A stretch of 25,006 bases of DNA. Origin: a virus. Position 1 is the first letter of the stretch. Each line of letters begins with the position of its first letter. The stretch is taken from positions 1-25,006 of IMG/VR virus record IMGVR_UViG_3300045912_000374. One strand, written 5' to 3'. Shown one piece after another: positions 5,852-12,932 of the stretch. The notes below the pieces were generated by a model, which did not search any database, was not told the DNA's origin, and was given only the letters and a program-made list of their open reading frames with translations. A program made the translations under genes and the position numbers.

Positions 5852-6715
5852 ATGCTGCTGCTCCACGTCCTGACGATTCCGCTGGTGTTTTCTGACGCCA
5901 ATGAAATCGATTGGGAGGCCCCGACTCTAGGGTTTGTTCGCAGCGTGCCAGCCGCGAACGTCTCAAAGCTCTCAAAGCGACAATACGTTGCGCCCAAGGG
6001 AAACGGTCCGATTCTGGTTGACATCGAGCCGCACTCGCCGGCGGCGGTCGCCGGAATTCGCGCCCTCGACCAGGTCGACCGGTTCAATGGCGAACGCATC
6101 GAAACCCCGGAAGAACTGCAAGCGCGGATCGCAAGGCTCAAGGATGGCGAAGAGGTGGCGCTTGAAATCGTCCGCCCGAACGTGGTTAAAGGGAAGCTGA
6201 CGTGGAACCAGAAAAAGAAGGGAACCTTAAAGTCAACGACCGAGCGAAACTCCGCGATGAGCGCGGTGCGCGAAATGCGCGACAAGGTCGAAGACATAAC
6301 ATGGGTTTACCACAAGGACTCACCGAGCCCGGGCTCGGAAAGCGACTGCGAGCTCTACTTCGCCATCAAAGACGGCAAACCGGGTCCGCTGCGACTCCGG
6401 GTCTACTTTCGCGGCAAAAGCTGGGTATTCATGCGGCGCTTCGTTGTTCGCGCCGACGGGGTGCGCTTCGAGATTCCCGCTGATCCGTTTCCTGCTCAGG
6501 ACATCCTGCGCGACGGAATCCTAGAAAAGTCGGATCTTCCGGTTTCCGCGAAGGACTTCGAGGCCCTCACGGCCGTTGGCGCTGCTCAGGACGTAGTCTG
6601 GCGCTACGAAGGTCCCGAACGGCAGGCCGATCGTAACCTTGAGTCGCCCGACCGCGCCAGAATTCGACAGATGATTCGCGCCTATCGAGCGTTCGGCGGA
6701 AAGCCGCCCGAATGA
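5852..6715 (+). CDS. PDZ-domain protein, probably exported
   Basis: The 287-residue product has a short hydrophobic start (MLLLHVLTIPLVFSDA), which may be a signal peptide. A PDZ domain follows at ~52-112: GPILVDIEPHSPAAVAGI, then DQVDRFNGERIETPEEL and EEVALEIVRP. The remaining ~170 residues (YFRGKSWVFMRRFVVRADG) are not recognised and contain no protease catalytic domain. AGAGGTG sits 6 nt before this ATG; an earlier in-frame ATG at 5777 adds 25 unlikely residues. Codon use is less GC-biased than in neighbouring phage genes. It lies directly beside the attachment core, where phages often carry cargo genes, so it is best read as captured cargo, or a host gene if the junction is a prophage end. 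Confidence 0.75.
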   Translation: MLLLHVLTIPLVFSDANEIDWEAPTLGFVRSVPAANVSKLSKRQYVAPKGNGPILVDIEPHSPAAVAGIRALDQVDRFNGERIETPEELQARIARLKDGEEVALEIVRPNVVKGKLTWNQKKKGTLKSTTERNSAMSAVREMRDKVEDITWVYHKDSPSPGSESDCELYFAIKDGKPGPLRLRVYFRGKSWVFMRRFVVRADGVRFEIPADPFPAQDILRDGILEKSDLPVSAKDFEALTAVGAAQDVVWRYEGPERQADRNLESPDRARIRQMIRAYRAFGGKPPE

Positions 6716-6760
6716 ATCCGAACGGCGCCTTGGGCTTTGCGTGCCGGCCGCTAACTGCTA

Positions 6761-6781
6761 CGCCCCTGTCTGTCAGGGGCG
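6761..6781 (+). terminator. Stem-loop after PDZ gene
   Basis: CGCCCCTG (6761-6768) and CAGGGGCG (6774-6781) form a perfect 8-bp stem with a 5-base loop, 45 nt after the PDZ stop and 13 nt before the next ATG. No T run follows, so it may be a weak terminator or may affect translation of the following gene. Confidence 0.4.
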
Positions 6782-6793
6782 CCGAGTACTTAC

Positions 6794-7036
6794 ATGGTCC
6801 GACGCGGCCGTCACACTCTCTCTGGTGATCCACCTGAGACGCCGGAACCTGGTCCGCCAGGTCCGCCCGCGGTCAATGTGCGCTGCACCTTGGCGCGCCC
6901 GCATCACCGACAGCTTTGCCGGGCGGCCGCTGAACGCAATGTTCCAGTTGCGGAGTATCTGCGGCTCTTGATCGTCGAGGCGCTGGCTGCCGAAGCCGAC
7001 GGCGTCGATCCCTTCGACGCGCTCACCCGCGGATGA
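6794..7036 (+). CDS. Ribbon-helix-helix-type protein
   Basis: The 80-residue product has a Pro-rich N-terminus. Residues ~27-66 fit a ribbon-helix-helix DNA-binding fold: a strand (VNVRCTLA), a first helix (HHRQLCRAAAERN) and a second helix (VAEYLRLLIVEALAAE). Small proteins of this fold act as repressors or antitoxins, binding operators as dimers. The ribosome site is weak. Its 3' end overlaps by 14 nt the 3' end of another ribbon-helix-helix-like gene on the opposite strand. Target and role are unknown. Confidence 0.65.
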   Translation: MVRRGRHTLSGDPPETPEPGPPGPPAVNVRCTLARPHHRQLCRAAAERNVPVAEYLRLLIVEALAAEADGVDPFDALTRG

Positions 7037-7244
7037 CAAGTGACTCTGCGTCACTCGACGCCCGGCCGTCTGCGTCGAGTACTCGATCTTCGGGCGCCAG
7101 CGGCAGCTTGTCGATGTGCGGCCCCAGCCATTCGAGCAAAAGATCCTGCACCGTGCATCGGCGCCGCGTGGCGGCCCAATGCACGGCCCGGTGCACGCGC
7201 AGCGGTACTTTGACGGCCAGAGAGCGATGTAGTGCCATTGACAT
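7023..7244 (-). CDS. Second small ribbon-helix-helix-type protein
   Basis: The 73-residue product contains LAVKVPLRVHRAVHWAA followed by CTVQDLLLEWLGPHIDKL, again the strand-helix-helix pattern of small repressors. An Asp/Glu-rich tail follows. It converges on and overlaps the plus-strand gene by 14 nt. Starts at 7244 and 7238 are both possible and neither has a clear ribosome site. It is one of only three leftward frames within the otherwise rightward half of the window, so it may be expressed at a different time, as a repressor would be. Confidence 0.6.
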   Translation of the reverse strand: MSMALHRSLAVKVPLRVHRAVHWAATRRRCTVQDLLLEWLGPHIDKLPLAPEDRVLDADGRASSDAESLVIRG

Positions 7245-7432
7245 GCGGCGGAAAATGTGGGCAATTCACCTGTGCCAAGGATGGTCGCCCGGACGCCGCA
7301 TGGAAGCGCGTCCGGGCATTCTACACCCGCGCGAAAGACCGCCGAAACCCCAATGCCCCGAAATTCTTCCGGTGTTGGCGTCGCGAATCCACCTACACCT
7401 CCATCCGGCCCGGCGATCTCCTCGCTCGATGA
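7232..7432 (+). CDS. Possible small cysteine-rich protein, GTG start
   Basis: From a GTG at 7232 the frame encodes 66 residues beginning PLTCGGKCGQFTCAKDG and continuing with a basic helical stretch (AAWKRVRAFYTRAKDRR). Three closely spaced cysteines and a later one could bind a metal. The competing frame over 7257-7352 looks non-coding. Against it, there is no strong ribosome site, the start overlaps the start of the opposite-strand gene, and the last 80 nt overlap the Gam-like gene. Confidence 0.4.
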   Translation: MPLTCGGKCGQFTCAKDGRPDAAWKRVRAFYTRAKDRRNPNAPKFFRCWRRESTYTSIRPGDLLAR

Positions 7433-8000
7433 GGCCGATCGCACGCTCGCCGAGCTCGGGCGCCTCGACGCGCTGGAGGCCAAGGCCTCTGCCGACTGCG
7501 ATCGCCTGATCGCCCAAGCCAAGGAGCGCTGCGCCGCGGCGCTCGTCGTCGAGGTGGACGGCGTCGAAGTGGCGATCGCCACGCGACGCGACCAATTGCG
7601 GGACGGGCTGCGTGTGTGGGCCGATGCCAATCGCGCCGATCTGCTAGAGGACGGTAAGAAGTCGCGAAAGCTCAACCACGGCGAAATTGGCTGGCGGATG
7701 CAGCGGGACAAGCTGGGCGCCGTCCCCGGCGGCACGATCGCCGGCAACGCGACGGTGCTCGACCAGGTCATCGCGCACCTGCAACGCGCGTGTGACCGCT
7801 TCAAGCTGTTCGCGGCCGGCACCCTGCGCTTCATCAAGATCCAGGTGAGCTTCGATCGCACGGCGTTGTTGAGCGCGCACGCCAGGGGCGAGGTAAGCGC
7901 GAAGGAACTGAAGGCGGCCGGCTACGAGCTTGTGGCCGGCGACGACGAGTTCTACGCCACGCCTGCCAAGGTCGACCTGGCCAGCCAGCCCACCTCTTAG
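7353..8000 (+). CDS. Mu Gam-like DNA-end protection protein
   Basis: From the ATG at 7353 the product is about 215 residues. The core follows the bacteriophage Mu Gam family: a long coiled coil (EADRTLAELGRLDALEAKASADCDRLIAQA), then DGKKSRKLNHGEIGWRM, the most characteristic Gam motif, and a helical C-terminus ending in an acidic loop (GYELVAGDDEFYATP). Gam dimers encircle double-stranded DNA ends and block exonucleases such as RecBCD; they are bacterial relatives of Ku. The frame is open further upstream to 7257, but that part is low-complexity. No ribosome site is obvious at 7353, so the start is approximate. No recombinase or exonuclease partner was recognised in the window. Confidence 0.82.
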   Translation: MPRNSSGVGVANPPTPPSGPAISSLDEADRTLAELGRLDALEAKASADCDRLIAQAKERCAAALVVEVDGVEVAIATRRDQLRDGLRVWADANRADLLEDGKKSRKLNHGEIGWRMQRDKLGAVPGGTIAGNATVLDQVIAHLQRACDRFKLFAAGTLRFIKIQVSFDRTALLSAHARGEVSAKELKAAGYELVAGDDEFYATPAKVDLASQPTS

Positions 8001-8127
8001 GCCATCCCACCCCCCCGGCTCTGGGTCCTTCCCGGCCAAAACGGCCGGACCACCAGCGGGAACAGCCGGTTTTGGGGACACACTTTCTTTTGGTTTTTGG
8101 GGTCGCGGCCGCCTCGGAGAGAATCGC

Positions 8128-9255
8128 ATGAAGGTCGAGCTGCGGAAACTGGCGGACCTCCGGCCGTACGAGCAGAATCCGCGGCTCAACGCCGACGCCG
8201 TTGCGGCCGTGGCCAGATCGATTAAGGAGTTCGGGTTTCGGCAGCCGATCGTGGTCGACGTCGAGGGCGTGATCATCTGCGGGCACACGCGCTTCAAGGC
8301 GGCCGAGTCGCTGGGCCTCTTGAAAGTGCCGGTGCACGTGGCGCGCGATCTTTCGGCCGCGCAAATCAAGGCCTACCGGATTGCCGACAACCAGACGGCG
8401 ACGCTGGCTGAGTGGGACCCCGCGCTTCTGCCGATCGAGCTGGCTGACCTGCGCGGGGCGGCTTTACCCGGAAAAACAGCGATTTCCGGAGCGCCAATCA
8501 AGGCCGGGAATGGTGAATCGGCCGGCGAGGAAAGTCTTTCGATGTCAGAGGAAAGACTTCCGGGGCCACAGGAAAGTCAGGCCGAGGCGGCCATGGAGTT
8601 CGATTTGGGCGCGCTGGGGTTCGGCGACGATGAACTCGCGCGACTTCTGTCGGGCTCATTGGCCGGTGGTCTGGTCGATCCCCAGGTAGGGGACCTGGAT
8701 GCCGTGTTTGTAGGGTCCGATCCGCAGGCCATCATTCACCAGGGCGCTCGTCGGTGCGATCGTTTCGATTTCAATCCCGAAGGTCAGCTCGTTCGCGTTC
8801 ATGGTTGTCCTTTCGTGGGGTCACTCAAAAAACGGGGGCCGCCCCCGCGGGCGGCCCGTACGTGGCCAGGTGGTCGTGGGAGGTCATCCGTCGGCAAGTG
8901 CGAATCGTCCGCGTTCGGTTCGGCGGAACCGGGCCGCCTTGCCCTTCGTGCGCATCTCGCGCTGGATGGCGCTCGACAGCGTGGCGTGCGGCGTCTTCCC
9001 GGCCGGGCTTTTCCACAGGCCCTTAGCCGCCATGGCCTCGATCAGCTCCCGCGTCGTGAGGGCCTGGCCTCGTGCTTGGCCCAGGACTCTGGCCGCGGCG
9101 TCGATCACGCTCAGACGATCGGCGGCCTTCGCGGGCTTCTTGGCGGGTTTCCTCTGCCTTGCGCTCATTCGTGTTTCTCCTTCGGTGGTTGTGGTTTACG
9201 TCACCCAGCGAGCACACAGTTACCGATGCGGGTATCACACATCAAGGTGTATTGA
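8128..9255 (+). CDS. ParB/sulfiredoxin-like domain protein, probably 3'-truncated
   Basis: GGAGAG lies 6 nt before this ATG. Residues 1-~110 are a ParB-type nuclease or CTPase domain: KLADLRPYEQNPRLN, FGFRQPIVVD, IICGHTRFKAAESLGL, then AYRIADNQTATLAEWD. Phage proteins of this type often carry a DNA methylase domain after the sequence LLGFDDDELARLL...GL.DP. Here that linker appears at residues ~168-188 (LGFGDDELARLL ... GGLVDP) and homology then stops at about base 8690. The rest of the frame runs antisense to an amidoligase remnant and to the HARE-HTH gene and is unlikely to be a real domain. The stop at 9253-9255 is given because it is the first in frame. The natural C-terminus seems to have been lost by deletion. 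Confidence 0.72.
   Translation: MKVELRKLADLRPYEQNPRLNADAVAAVARSIKEFGFRQPIVVDVEGVIICGHTRFKAAESLGLLKVPVHVARDLSAAQIKAYRIADNQTATLAEWDPALLPIELADLRGAALPGKTAISGAPIKAGNGESAGEESLSMSEERLPGPQESQAEAAMEFDLGALGFGDDELARLLSGSLAGGLVDPQVGDLDAVFVGSDPQAIIHQGARRCDRFDFNPEGQLVRVHGCPFVGSLKKRGPPPRAARTWPGGRGRSSVGKCESSAFGSAEPGRLALRAHLALDGARQRGVRRLPGRAFPQALSRHGLDQLPRREGLASCLAQDSGRGVDHAQTIGGLRGLLGGFPLPCAHSCFSFGGCGLRHPASTQLPMRVSHIKVY
8656..8802 (-). pseudogene. Amidoligase N-terminal remnant
   Basis: The 48-residue frame starts with an excellent ribosome site (AAGGAC, 5 nt spacing). It reads NANELTFGIEIETIAPTS, then YKHGIQVPYL before a short unrelated tail and a stop. The FGIEIE motif and the GIQVPYL segment match the start of putative amidoligases (ATP-grasp-like COOH-NH2 ligases), which normally run to 300 residues or more. 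Homology ends near base 8693, the same point at which the opposing ParB gene loses homology. It is best read as a gene cut by a deletion that still has its start signals. Confidence 0.65.
8827..8858 (-). terminator. Intrinsic terminator of the HARE-HTH gene
   Basis: On the minus strand GGGCCGCCC and GGGCGGCCC form a perfect 9-bp GC stem with a 4-base loop (8836-8857), followed downstream by a run of six T (8832-8827). It lies about 26 nt beyond the HARE-HTH stop, in the right orientation to end that transcript. Confidence 0.8.
8884..9168 (-). CDS. HARE-HTH (HB1/ASXL-type) winged-helix protein
   Basis: The 94-residue product has a Lys/Arg-rich N-terminus (RQRKPAKKPAKA). A HARE-HTH domain at ~20-90 follows: SVIDAAARVLGQARGQALTT, RELIEAMAAKGLWKSPAGKTP, TLSSAIQREMR, RFRRTERGRFAL. 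This fold is found in bacterial RNA polymerase delta subunits, restriction enzymes and eukaryotic ASXL proteins and binds DNA or chromatin-like targets. AAGGAGA lies about 9 nt before the ATG. The gene diverges from the basic protein at 9290, with a perfect palindrome between them, and is followed by its own terminator. It could control that intergenic region. Confidence 0.85.
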   Translation of the reverse strand: MSARQRKPAKKPAKAADRLSVIDAAARVLGQARGQALTTRELIEAMAAKGLWKSPAGKTPHATLSSAIQREMRTKGKAARFRRTERGRFALADG

Positions 9256-9259
9256 TGTG
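9238..9259. promoter_or_regulatory. Operator-like palindrome between divergent genes
   Basis: CACATCAA (9238-9245) and TTGATGTG (9252-9259) are perfect inverted half-sites separated by 6 bp. They lie between the leftward HARE-HTH gene and the rightward gene at 9290. This size and symmetry fit a dimeric repressor site. No consensus promoter was confidently found beside it. Confidence 0.55.
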
Positions 9260-9289
9260 AATTCCATCCGGAATTCCGAGGTTCTTTGG

Positions 9290-9634
9290 GTGGCCAAGAA
9301 GGCAGTCAAAACGCGAGAAAAACGGCGGACTGTGCGCTGCCGGCGGCCGGCCAAGGCGCGCCGGCGGTCGGTGGTACGCCGCGTTCGCCGAACCGGCCAG
9401 AGCAAACGAAAGGCACGGGCCAAGCCGGCCGCTGCCGATCAATCGCTCAAACCAACGGCGCTGTCGCGCGCCCAGGCCGCGCGACTTTTGTCGGCCGCGG
9501 CTGGGCCTGGGGGGAAGGTGATCACCGAGGCGGCGATCGCGGCCGACATTGAGGCGGGCGCGCCGACTAATCCAGATGGCACGATCAACGTCGTGCACTA
9601 CACGGCCTGGCTCGCCAGGGAGGCGAGCGCCTAG
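9290..9634 (+). CDS. Basic DNA-binding protein before terminase (possible TerS)
   Basis: From a GTG with GAGGT 8 nt upstream the product is 114 residues. The first ~50 are extremely basic (AKKAVKTREKRRTVRC and more), typical of nucleic-acid binding. The last ~55 form a small domain: ALSRAQAARLLSAA, ITEAAIAADIEAGAPTN, INVVHYTAWLA. The same pattern is seen in the N-terminus of the terminase just downstream (residues 28-78). Its position just before the large terminase makes a small terminase subunit or packaging-site binder the best guess. The frame is open upstream to 8801, but that part lies antisense to the HARE-HTH gene and is not coding. Confidence 0.7.
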   Translation: MAKKAVKTREKRRTVRCRRPAKARRRSVVRRVRRTGQSKRKARAKPAAADQSLKPTALSRAQAARLLSAAAGPGGKVITEAAIAADIEAGAPTNPDGTINVVHYTAWLAREASA

Positions 9635-9656
9635 AAGGCCGCGCGGAAAAGCGGCA

Positions 9657-9680
9657 GCCCCGATGTTGGACCATCGGGGC
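9657..9680. terminator. Stem-loop between 9634 gene and terminase
   Basis: GCCCCGATG and CATCGGGGC form a perfect 9-bp stem with a 6-base loop, 23 nt after the preceding stop. No T run follows, so termination may be partial. It could also be an RNA or DNA structural element near a packaging site. Confidence 0.4.
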
Positions 9681-9777
9681 CGCCTGACCAGTCACACCGG
9701 ATAGAGCGGCATGACGGCTGAGAATTTGCATCGACCAGCGCCCCCACCGCGCTTGAACACGGTACCCGCGCCTCGGC

Positions 9778-12150
9778 ATGGCTGCTAAGCGCGATCTCCT
9801 GGAGCGCGCGGCGGCGGCGCTTCAGGAGGCATGGTCGGAGGTGATCGACCCACGCAAGCTGCGCCCCGCGGAGCTCGTGAGGCTCCTCAACTCGGGTCCC
9901 CTTGGTCCCGTCCTCGATGCCAGGCGCGTGGCCAGGCACCGCGGCCTGGCGGGATTTCGGATCGGCGATGAACGAACGATCGACTTATTCCGGTATGCGG
10001 GCTGGTTGGCGGAAGTCCGCCACGCCGCGCCGCGCGCGGCAGGCACGGCCGCCACAGACGGCAGCGCCGGCTACGAGGCTCAGCGCGAGGCGGCCCGCGA
10101 ACGGGGCGCGGCGCAGTCGCGGGCGGGCCGCGACATCGGTGAAATCCCCGCGCCGCGGCGGCCGCGCGTGCGGTCCCGGGCCGAACGCGACCTGGCGTTC
10201 TTTTGCCGCGCCTATCTCGGAGCGACGTTCTATTTGCCCTTCTCGCCCGACCAGCGCCGGGCGATCGAAGCCATCCAGCACACAGTCCTCAATGGCGGCC
10301 TGCTGGCGTTCGCAATGCCGCGCGGCACTGGAAAGACCGCGCTGTGCGAGGCGGCCTGCCTGTGGGCGCTGTTGTCGGGCCACCGCCGGTTCGTGGCGCT
10401 CATCGGTCCCGACGAGGCACATGCCATGGACCGCGTGAAAAACCTGCGCGTCGAGCTCGAACGCAACCACCGGTTGCTGGCCGATTGGCCCGAGTGCTGC
10501 CACCCGATCCATGCACTCGAAGGCATCACGCAACGGCGGCTTCTCTTCCGCGGCGAGCCCGTGCGGATGGAGTTCACGGCCAAACGGCTGATGCTCCCCA
10601 GCATTCCCGGCAGCCGATCGGCCGGCGCTGTGGTTGCCACGGCCGGCCTCACGGGCCAACTGCGCGGCATGTCGCACAAACGCCACGACGGCATCACGCT
10701 GCGACCTGAGCTGGTGCTGCTGGACGATCCGCAGACCGACGAATCGGCGCGCAGCCTGTCGCAGTGCGCCGAGCGCGAGCGGATTATCACGGGCGGCGTC
10801 CTGGGCCTGGCCGGCCCGGGCCAGAAGCTGGCGGCGCTGATGCCCTGCACGGTGATCCGCGCGGGCGACCTGGCCGACGTCTACCTCGACCGTGGCCGTC
10901 ACCCCGAGTGGAACGGCTGGCGCACGAAGCTGGTCTACCAATGGCCCACGGGCGCGGCGGAGAAGTTATGGGCCGAATACGCCGACATCCGCGCCGACTC
11001 GCTGCGCCGCGACGACCACGGCCGCGCGGCCACCGAGTTCTACCGCGCGCACCGCGCGGCGATGGACGAGGGGGCGCTCGTGGCCTGGCCCGAGCGCCAC
11101 GAGCCCGACGAACTCTCCGCCCTCCAGCACGCCGTCAATCTGCGCTTGCGCGACCCGATCGCTTTCGCGGCCGAATACCAGAACGAGCCGATCCGCGAGG
11201 ACAGCTACGCGCACGACCTGCTGACGGCCGACCAGGTGGCGGAAAAACTCTCGCGCCACGCGCGGGGCGTGGCGCCGATCGCCGCCACCAGGCTGTCGGC
11301 GTTCATCGACGTGCAGCAGCGCGTGCTGTTCTGGTGCGTGTGCGCGTGGGATGAGCGCTTCGGCGGCGCGGTCATCGACTACGGCACCTACCCCGAGCAG
11401 CCGGCCGGCATGCACTTCACGGCCCGCGACGCGCCGCGCGATCTGGCCCACGCGCATCCCGGCACCGGTTTCGAGGGCGCGCTCTTCGCGGGACTGGGGG
11501 CCCTGACCGCCAAGATCCTGGGCCGCGAATGGCAGCGCGATGGCGGCGCTGTGCTGCGCGTGGGCTTGTGTTTGATCGATGCCGGCTGGGGCCAGTCGAC
11601 GGCGACGGTGTATCAGTTCTGCCGGCAGTCGGAATTCGGCCCCATCACGTATCCCAGCTACGGCCGTTACGTGGGCGCCGCCAGCCGACCGTTCAGCGAT
11701 TACCGGCCGAAGCCCGGCGAGCGCGTGGGGCTCAATTGGCGCATGCCGCACGGCGGCGGCCGGCGTGCGCAGCGCTACGTGCTGTTCGATTCCAACTTTT
11801 GGAAGACCTTCATCGCCGCGCGGCTCTTGTCGGCCGCGGGCGACGTGGGCAGCCTGTCCCTGTTCGGCGATCGGCCAGCCACGCACCGGCTGTTTGCCGA
11901 GCACGTCACGGCCGAGTACCGCGTGCAGGCCCAGGTCGGCGAGCGGCGCGTGGAGGAGTGGAAGATCCGGCCGCACCAGACCGAGAACCACTGGCTCGAT
12001 TGCCTGGTCGGGTGTGCGGTGGGCGCGTCGGTCCTGGGCTGCGAGCTTGTTCCCAGCACAGCCGGCCGGCATGCACTTCACGGCCCGCGCACCCGCGTCT
12101 TACAACCCGCGCCACCAGGGCGCGGCAGCTTCTTCATCACGGCCCGTTAA
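9778..12150 (+). CDS. terL: Terminase large subunit with N-terminal DNA-binding-like domain
   Basis: The 790-residue product is the packaging motor. Walker A is at 181-187 (PRGTGKT) and Walker B at 312-317 (LVLLDD). The nuclease domain shows acidic residues at D511 (AFIDVQ), D601 (LIDAGWGQS) and D741 (NHWLDCL). Residues ~1-80 precede the ATPase and carry a small domain (LRPAELVRLL ... RTIDLFRYAGWLAE) like that of the preceding gene, so a DNA-recognition module appears fused to the motor. Residues 80-135 are a linker. The family resembles the lambda gpA and planctomycete phage terminases, longer than the usual 450-650 residues. The ATG has a weak ribosome site. The last ~30 residues may be frame-altered, because a 31-bp copy of internal sequence lies there in another frame. 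Confidence 0.92.
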   Translation: MAAKRDLLERAAAALQEAWSEVIDPRKLRPAELVRLLNSGPLGPVLDARRVARHRGLAGFRIGDERTIDLFRYAGWLAEVRHAAPRAAGTAATDGSAGYEAQREAARERGAAQSRAGRDIGEIPAPRRPRVRSRAERDLAFFCRAYLGATFYLPFSPDQRRAIEAIQHTVLNGGLLAFAMPRGTGKTALCEAACLWALLSGHRRFVALIGPDEAHAMDRVKNLRVELERNHRLLADWPECCHPIHALEGITQRRLLFRGEPVRMEFTAKRLMLPSIPGSRSAGAVVATAGLTGQLRGMSHKRHDGITLRPELVLLDDPQTDESARSLSQCAERERIITGGVLGLAGPGQKLAALMPCTVIRAGDLADVYLDRGRHPEWNGWRTKLVYQWPTGAAEKLWAEYADIRADSLRRDDHGRAATEFYRAHRAAMDEGALVAWPERHEPDELSALQHAVNLRLRDPIAFAAEYQNEPIREDSYAHDLLTADQVAEKLSRHARGVAPIAATRLSAFIDVQQRVLFWCVCAWDERFGGAVIDYGTYPEQPAGMHFTARDAPRDLAHAHPGTGFEGALFAGLGALTAKILGREWQRDGGAVLRVGLCLIDAGWGQSTATVYQFCRQSEFGPITYPSYGRYVGAASRPFSDYRPKPGERVGLNWRMPHGGGRRAQRYVLFDSNFWKTFIAARLLSAAGDVGSLSLFGDRPATHRLFAEHVTAEYRVQAQVGERRVEEWKIRPHQTENHWLDCLVGCAVGASVLGCELVPSTAGRHALHGPRTRVLQPAPPGRGSFFITAR
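11398..11428 (+). repeat. 31-bp direct repeat within terminase, copy 1
   Basis: This stretch encodes QPAGMHFTAR in the terminase frame. It recurs exactly at 12059-12089, 661 bp downstream. Confidence 0.9.
12059..12089 (+). repeat. 31-bp direct repeat within terminase, copy 2
   Basis: Exact copy of 11398-11428. The 661-bp spacing is not a multiple of three, so the terminase frame reads it as TAGRHALHGP, while the +1 frame reproduces the peptide of copy 1. It lies in the last 90 bp of the gene. Confidence 0.9.
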
Positions 12151-12185
12151 TCCACCCAGCCACCCAGTATCAGGAGACGATTCGC

Positions 12186-12521
12186 ATGGCTCGTAAATCC
12201 CCAGCTTCGGCCTCGATCGGCGGCATTCGCGTGACGCTGCCGATCGGCGGCGATCTGACACAGTCCGCCGGCGCCGGCGCCGGCTACGAGGCGCAGCACG
12301 CGGCGGTCGGCGGCGTGCAGCTCGTCGCCCCGTCGCACACACACGTCAACGTGCAGCTTGGGCCGAAGGCGGCCCGGGCGCTGTTGCGCATCCGCGAGGG
12401 CCTGCGGGCGACCGGGGCCACGCTGCCTGACGGCCGTCCCGTGTTCACCACGGCCGACGCATTGCGGTTCTTACTCGAAACTTGCGCCGACGCGGCGGCC
12501 GAGTCGGCGCGCGATTCCTAG
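12186..12521 (+). CDS. Small phage protein, ribbon-helix-helix-like C-terminus
   Basis: The 111-residue product starts at an ATG with CAGGAGACG 6-8 nt upstream. The first half is Gly/Ala-rich (GGIRVTLPIGGDLTQSAGAG). The second half reads THVNVQLGPKAARALLRIREGLRA, then TTADALRFLLETCADAA. This suggests a strand plus two helices with an insertion, a pattern seen in ribbon-helix-helix proteins. It lies between terminase and connector genes in the late operon. Function is unknown; a virion or packaging accessory is possible. Confidence 0.7.
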   Translation: MARKSPASASIGGIRVTLPIGGDLTQSAGAGAGYEAQHAAVGGVQLVAPSHTHVNVQLGPKAARALLRIREGLRATGATLPDGRPVFTTADALRFLLETCADAAAESARDS

Positions 12522-12628
12522 CGCCTGGTCTCGTCGCGCTAAGTTTCTACCAGCCCTACCACGACTACCAACAATTCCACGCGTACCATCGCGACCGCTG
12601 GGAGCGCCTGCGGCCGCGCGCTGCGATA

Positions 12629-12928
12629 ATGCGCCCGATGTCCGCCCTCTCCAGTGCGAGCACCGACCAGCAGGTCTGGAACGCTTTCGATGACAACGCC
12701 TCGTTCGAGGAGGACGCGTCACCCACCAAGGCGGCCGCCTTCGTCACGGCCTGCCTGATTCTCTTGCGCCGCCGGCCCCAGTCGATGGGCGGCGACGGCC
12801 ACACGGTGGCCTTCGAGCCCGGCGCCATCCGCGGCGAACTCGATCGCGCCCGCCGCTGGCTGGCCACACACCGCGCGGGCGCCGCCTCCGGCGTCCGCTA
12901 CCTCGATTGCGCGGACCTGCGGACCTAG
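12629..12928 (+). CDS. Small protein before portal, possible connector (gpW-like position)
   Basis: The 99-residue product (ATG at 12629; a second at 12638 is equally possible) is mostly helical. It includes FVTACLILLRRRPQSM, then FEPGAIRGELDRARRWLATHRA and ends YLDCADLRT. It stops 4 nt before the portal ATG. In lambda-like phages a small gpW-type head-tail joining protein occupies this place; the length fits, but I do not see enough to call the family. No ribosome site is obvious at either start, so coupling to upstream translation is possible. Confidence 0.62.
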   Translation: MRPMSALSSASTDQQVWNAFDDNASFEEDASPTKAAAFVTACLILLRRRPQSMGGDGHTVAFEPGAIRGELDRARRWLATHRAGAASGVRYLDCADLRT

Positions 12929-12932
12929 GCCC

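Noticed and set aside
9985-12081. Long minus-strand frames opposite the terminase (318 and 371 codons)
   Set aside because: They are antisense shadows of a well-supported gene, with unbroken Arg/Ala-rich composition and no recognised domain.
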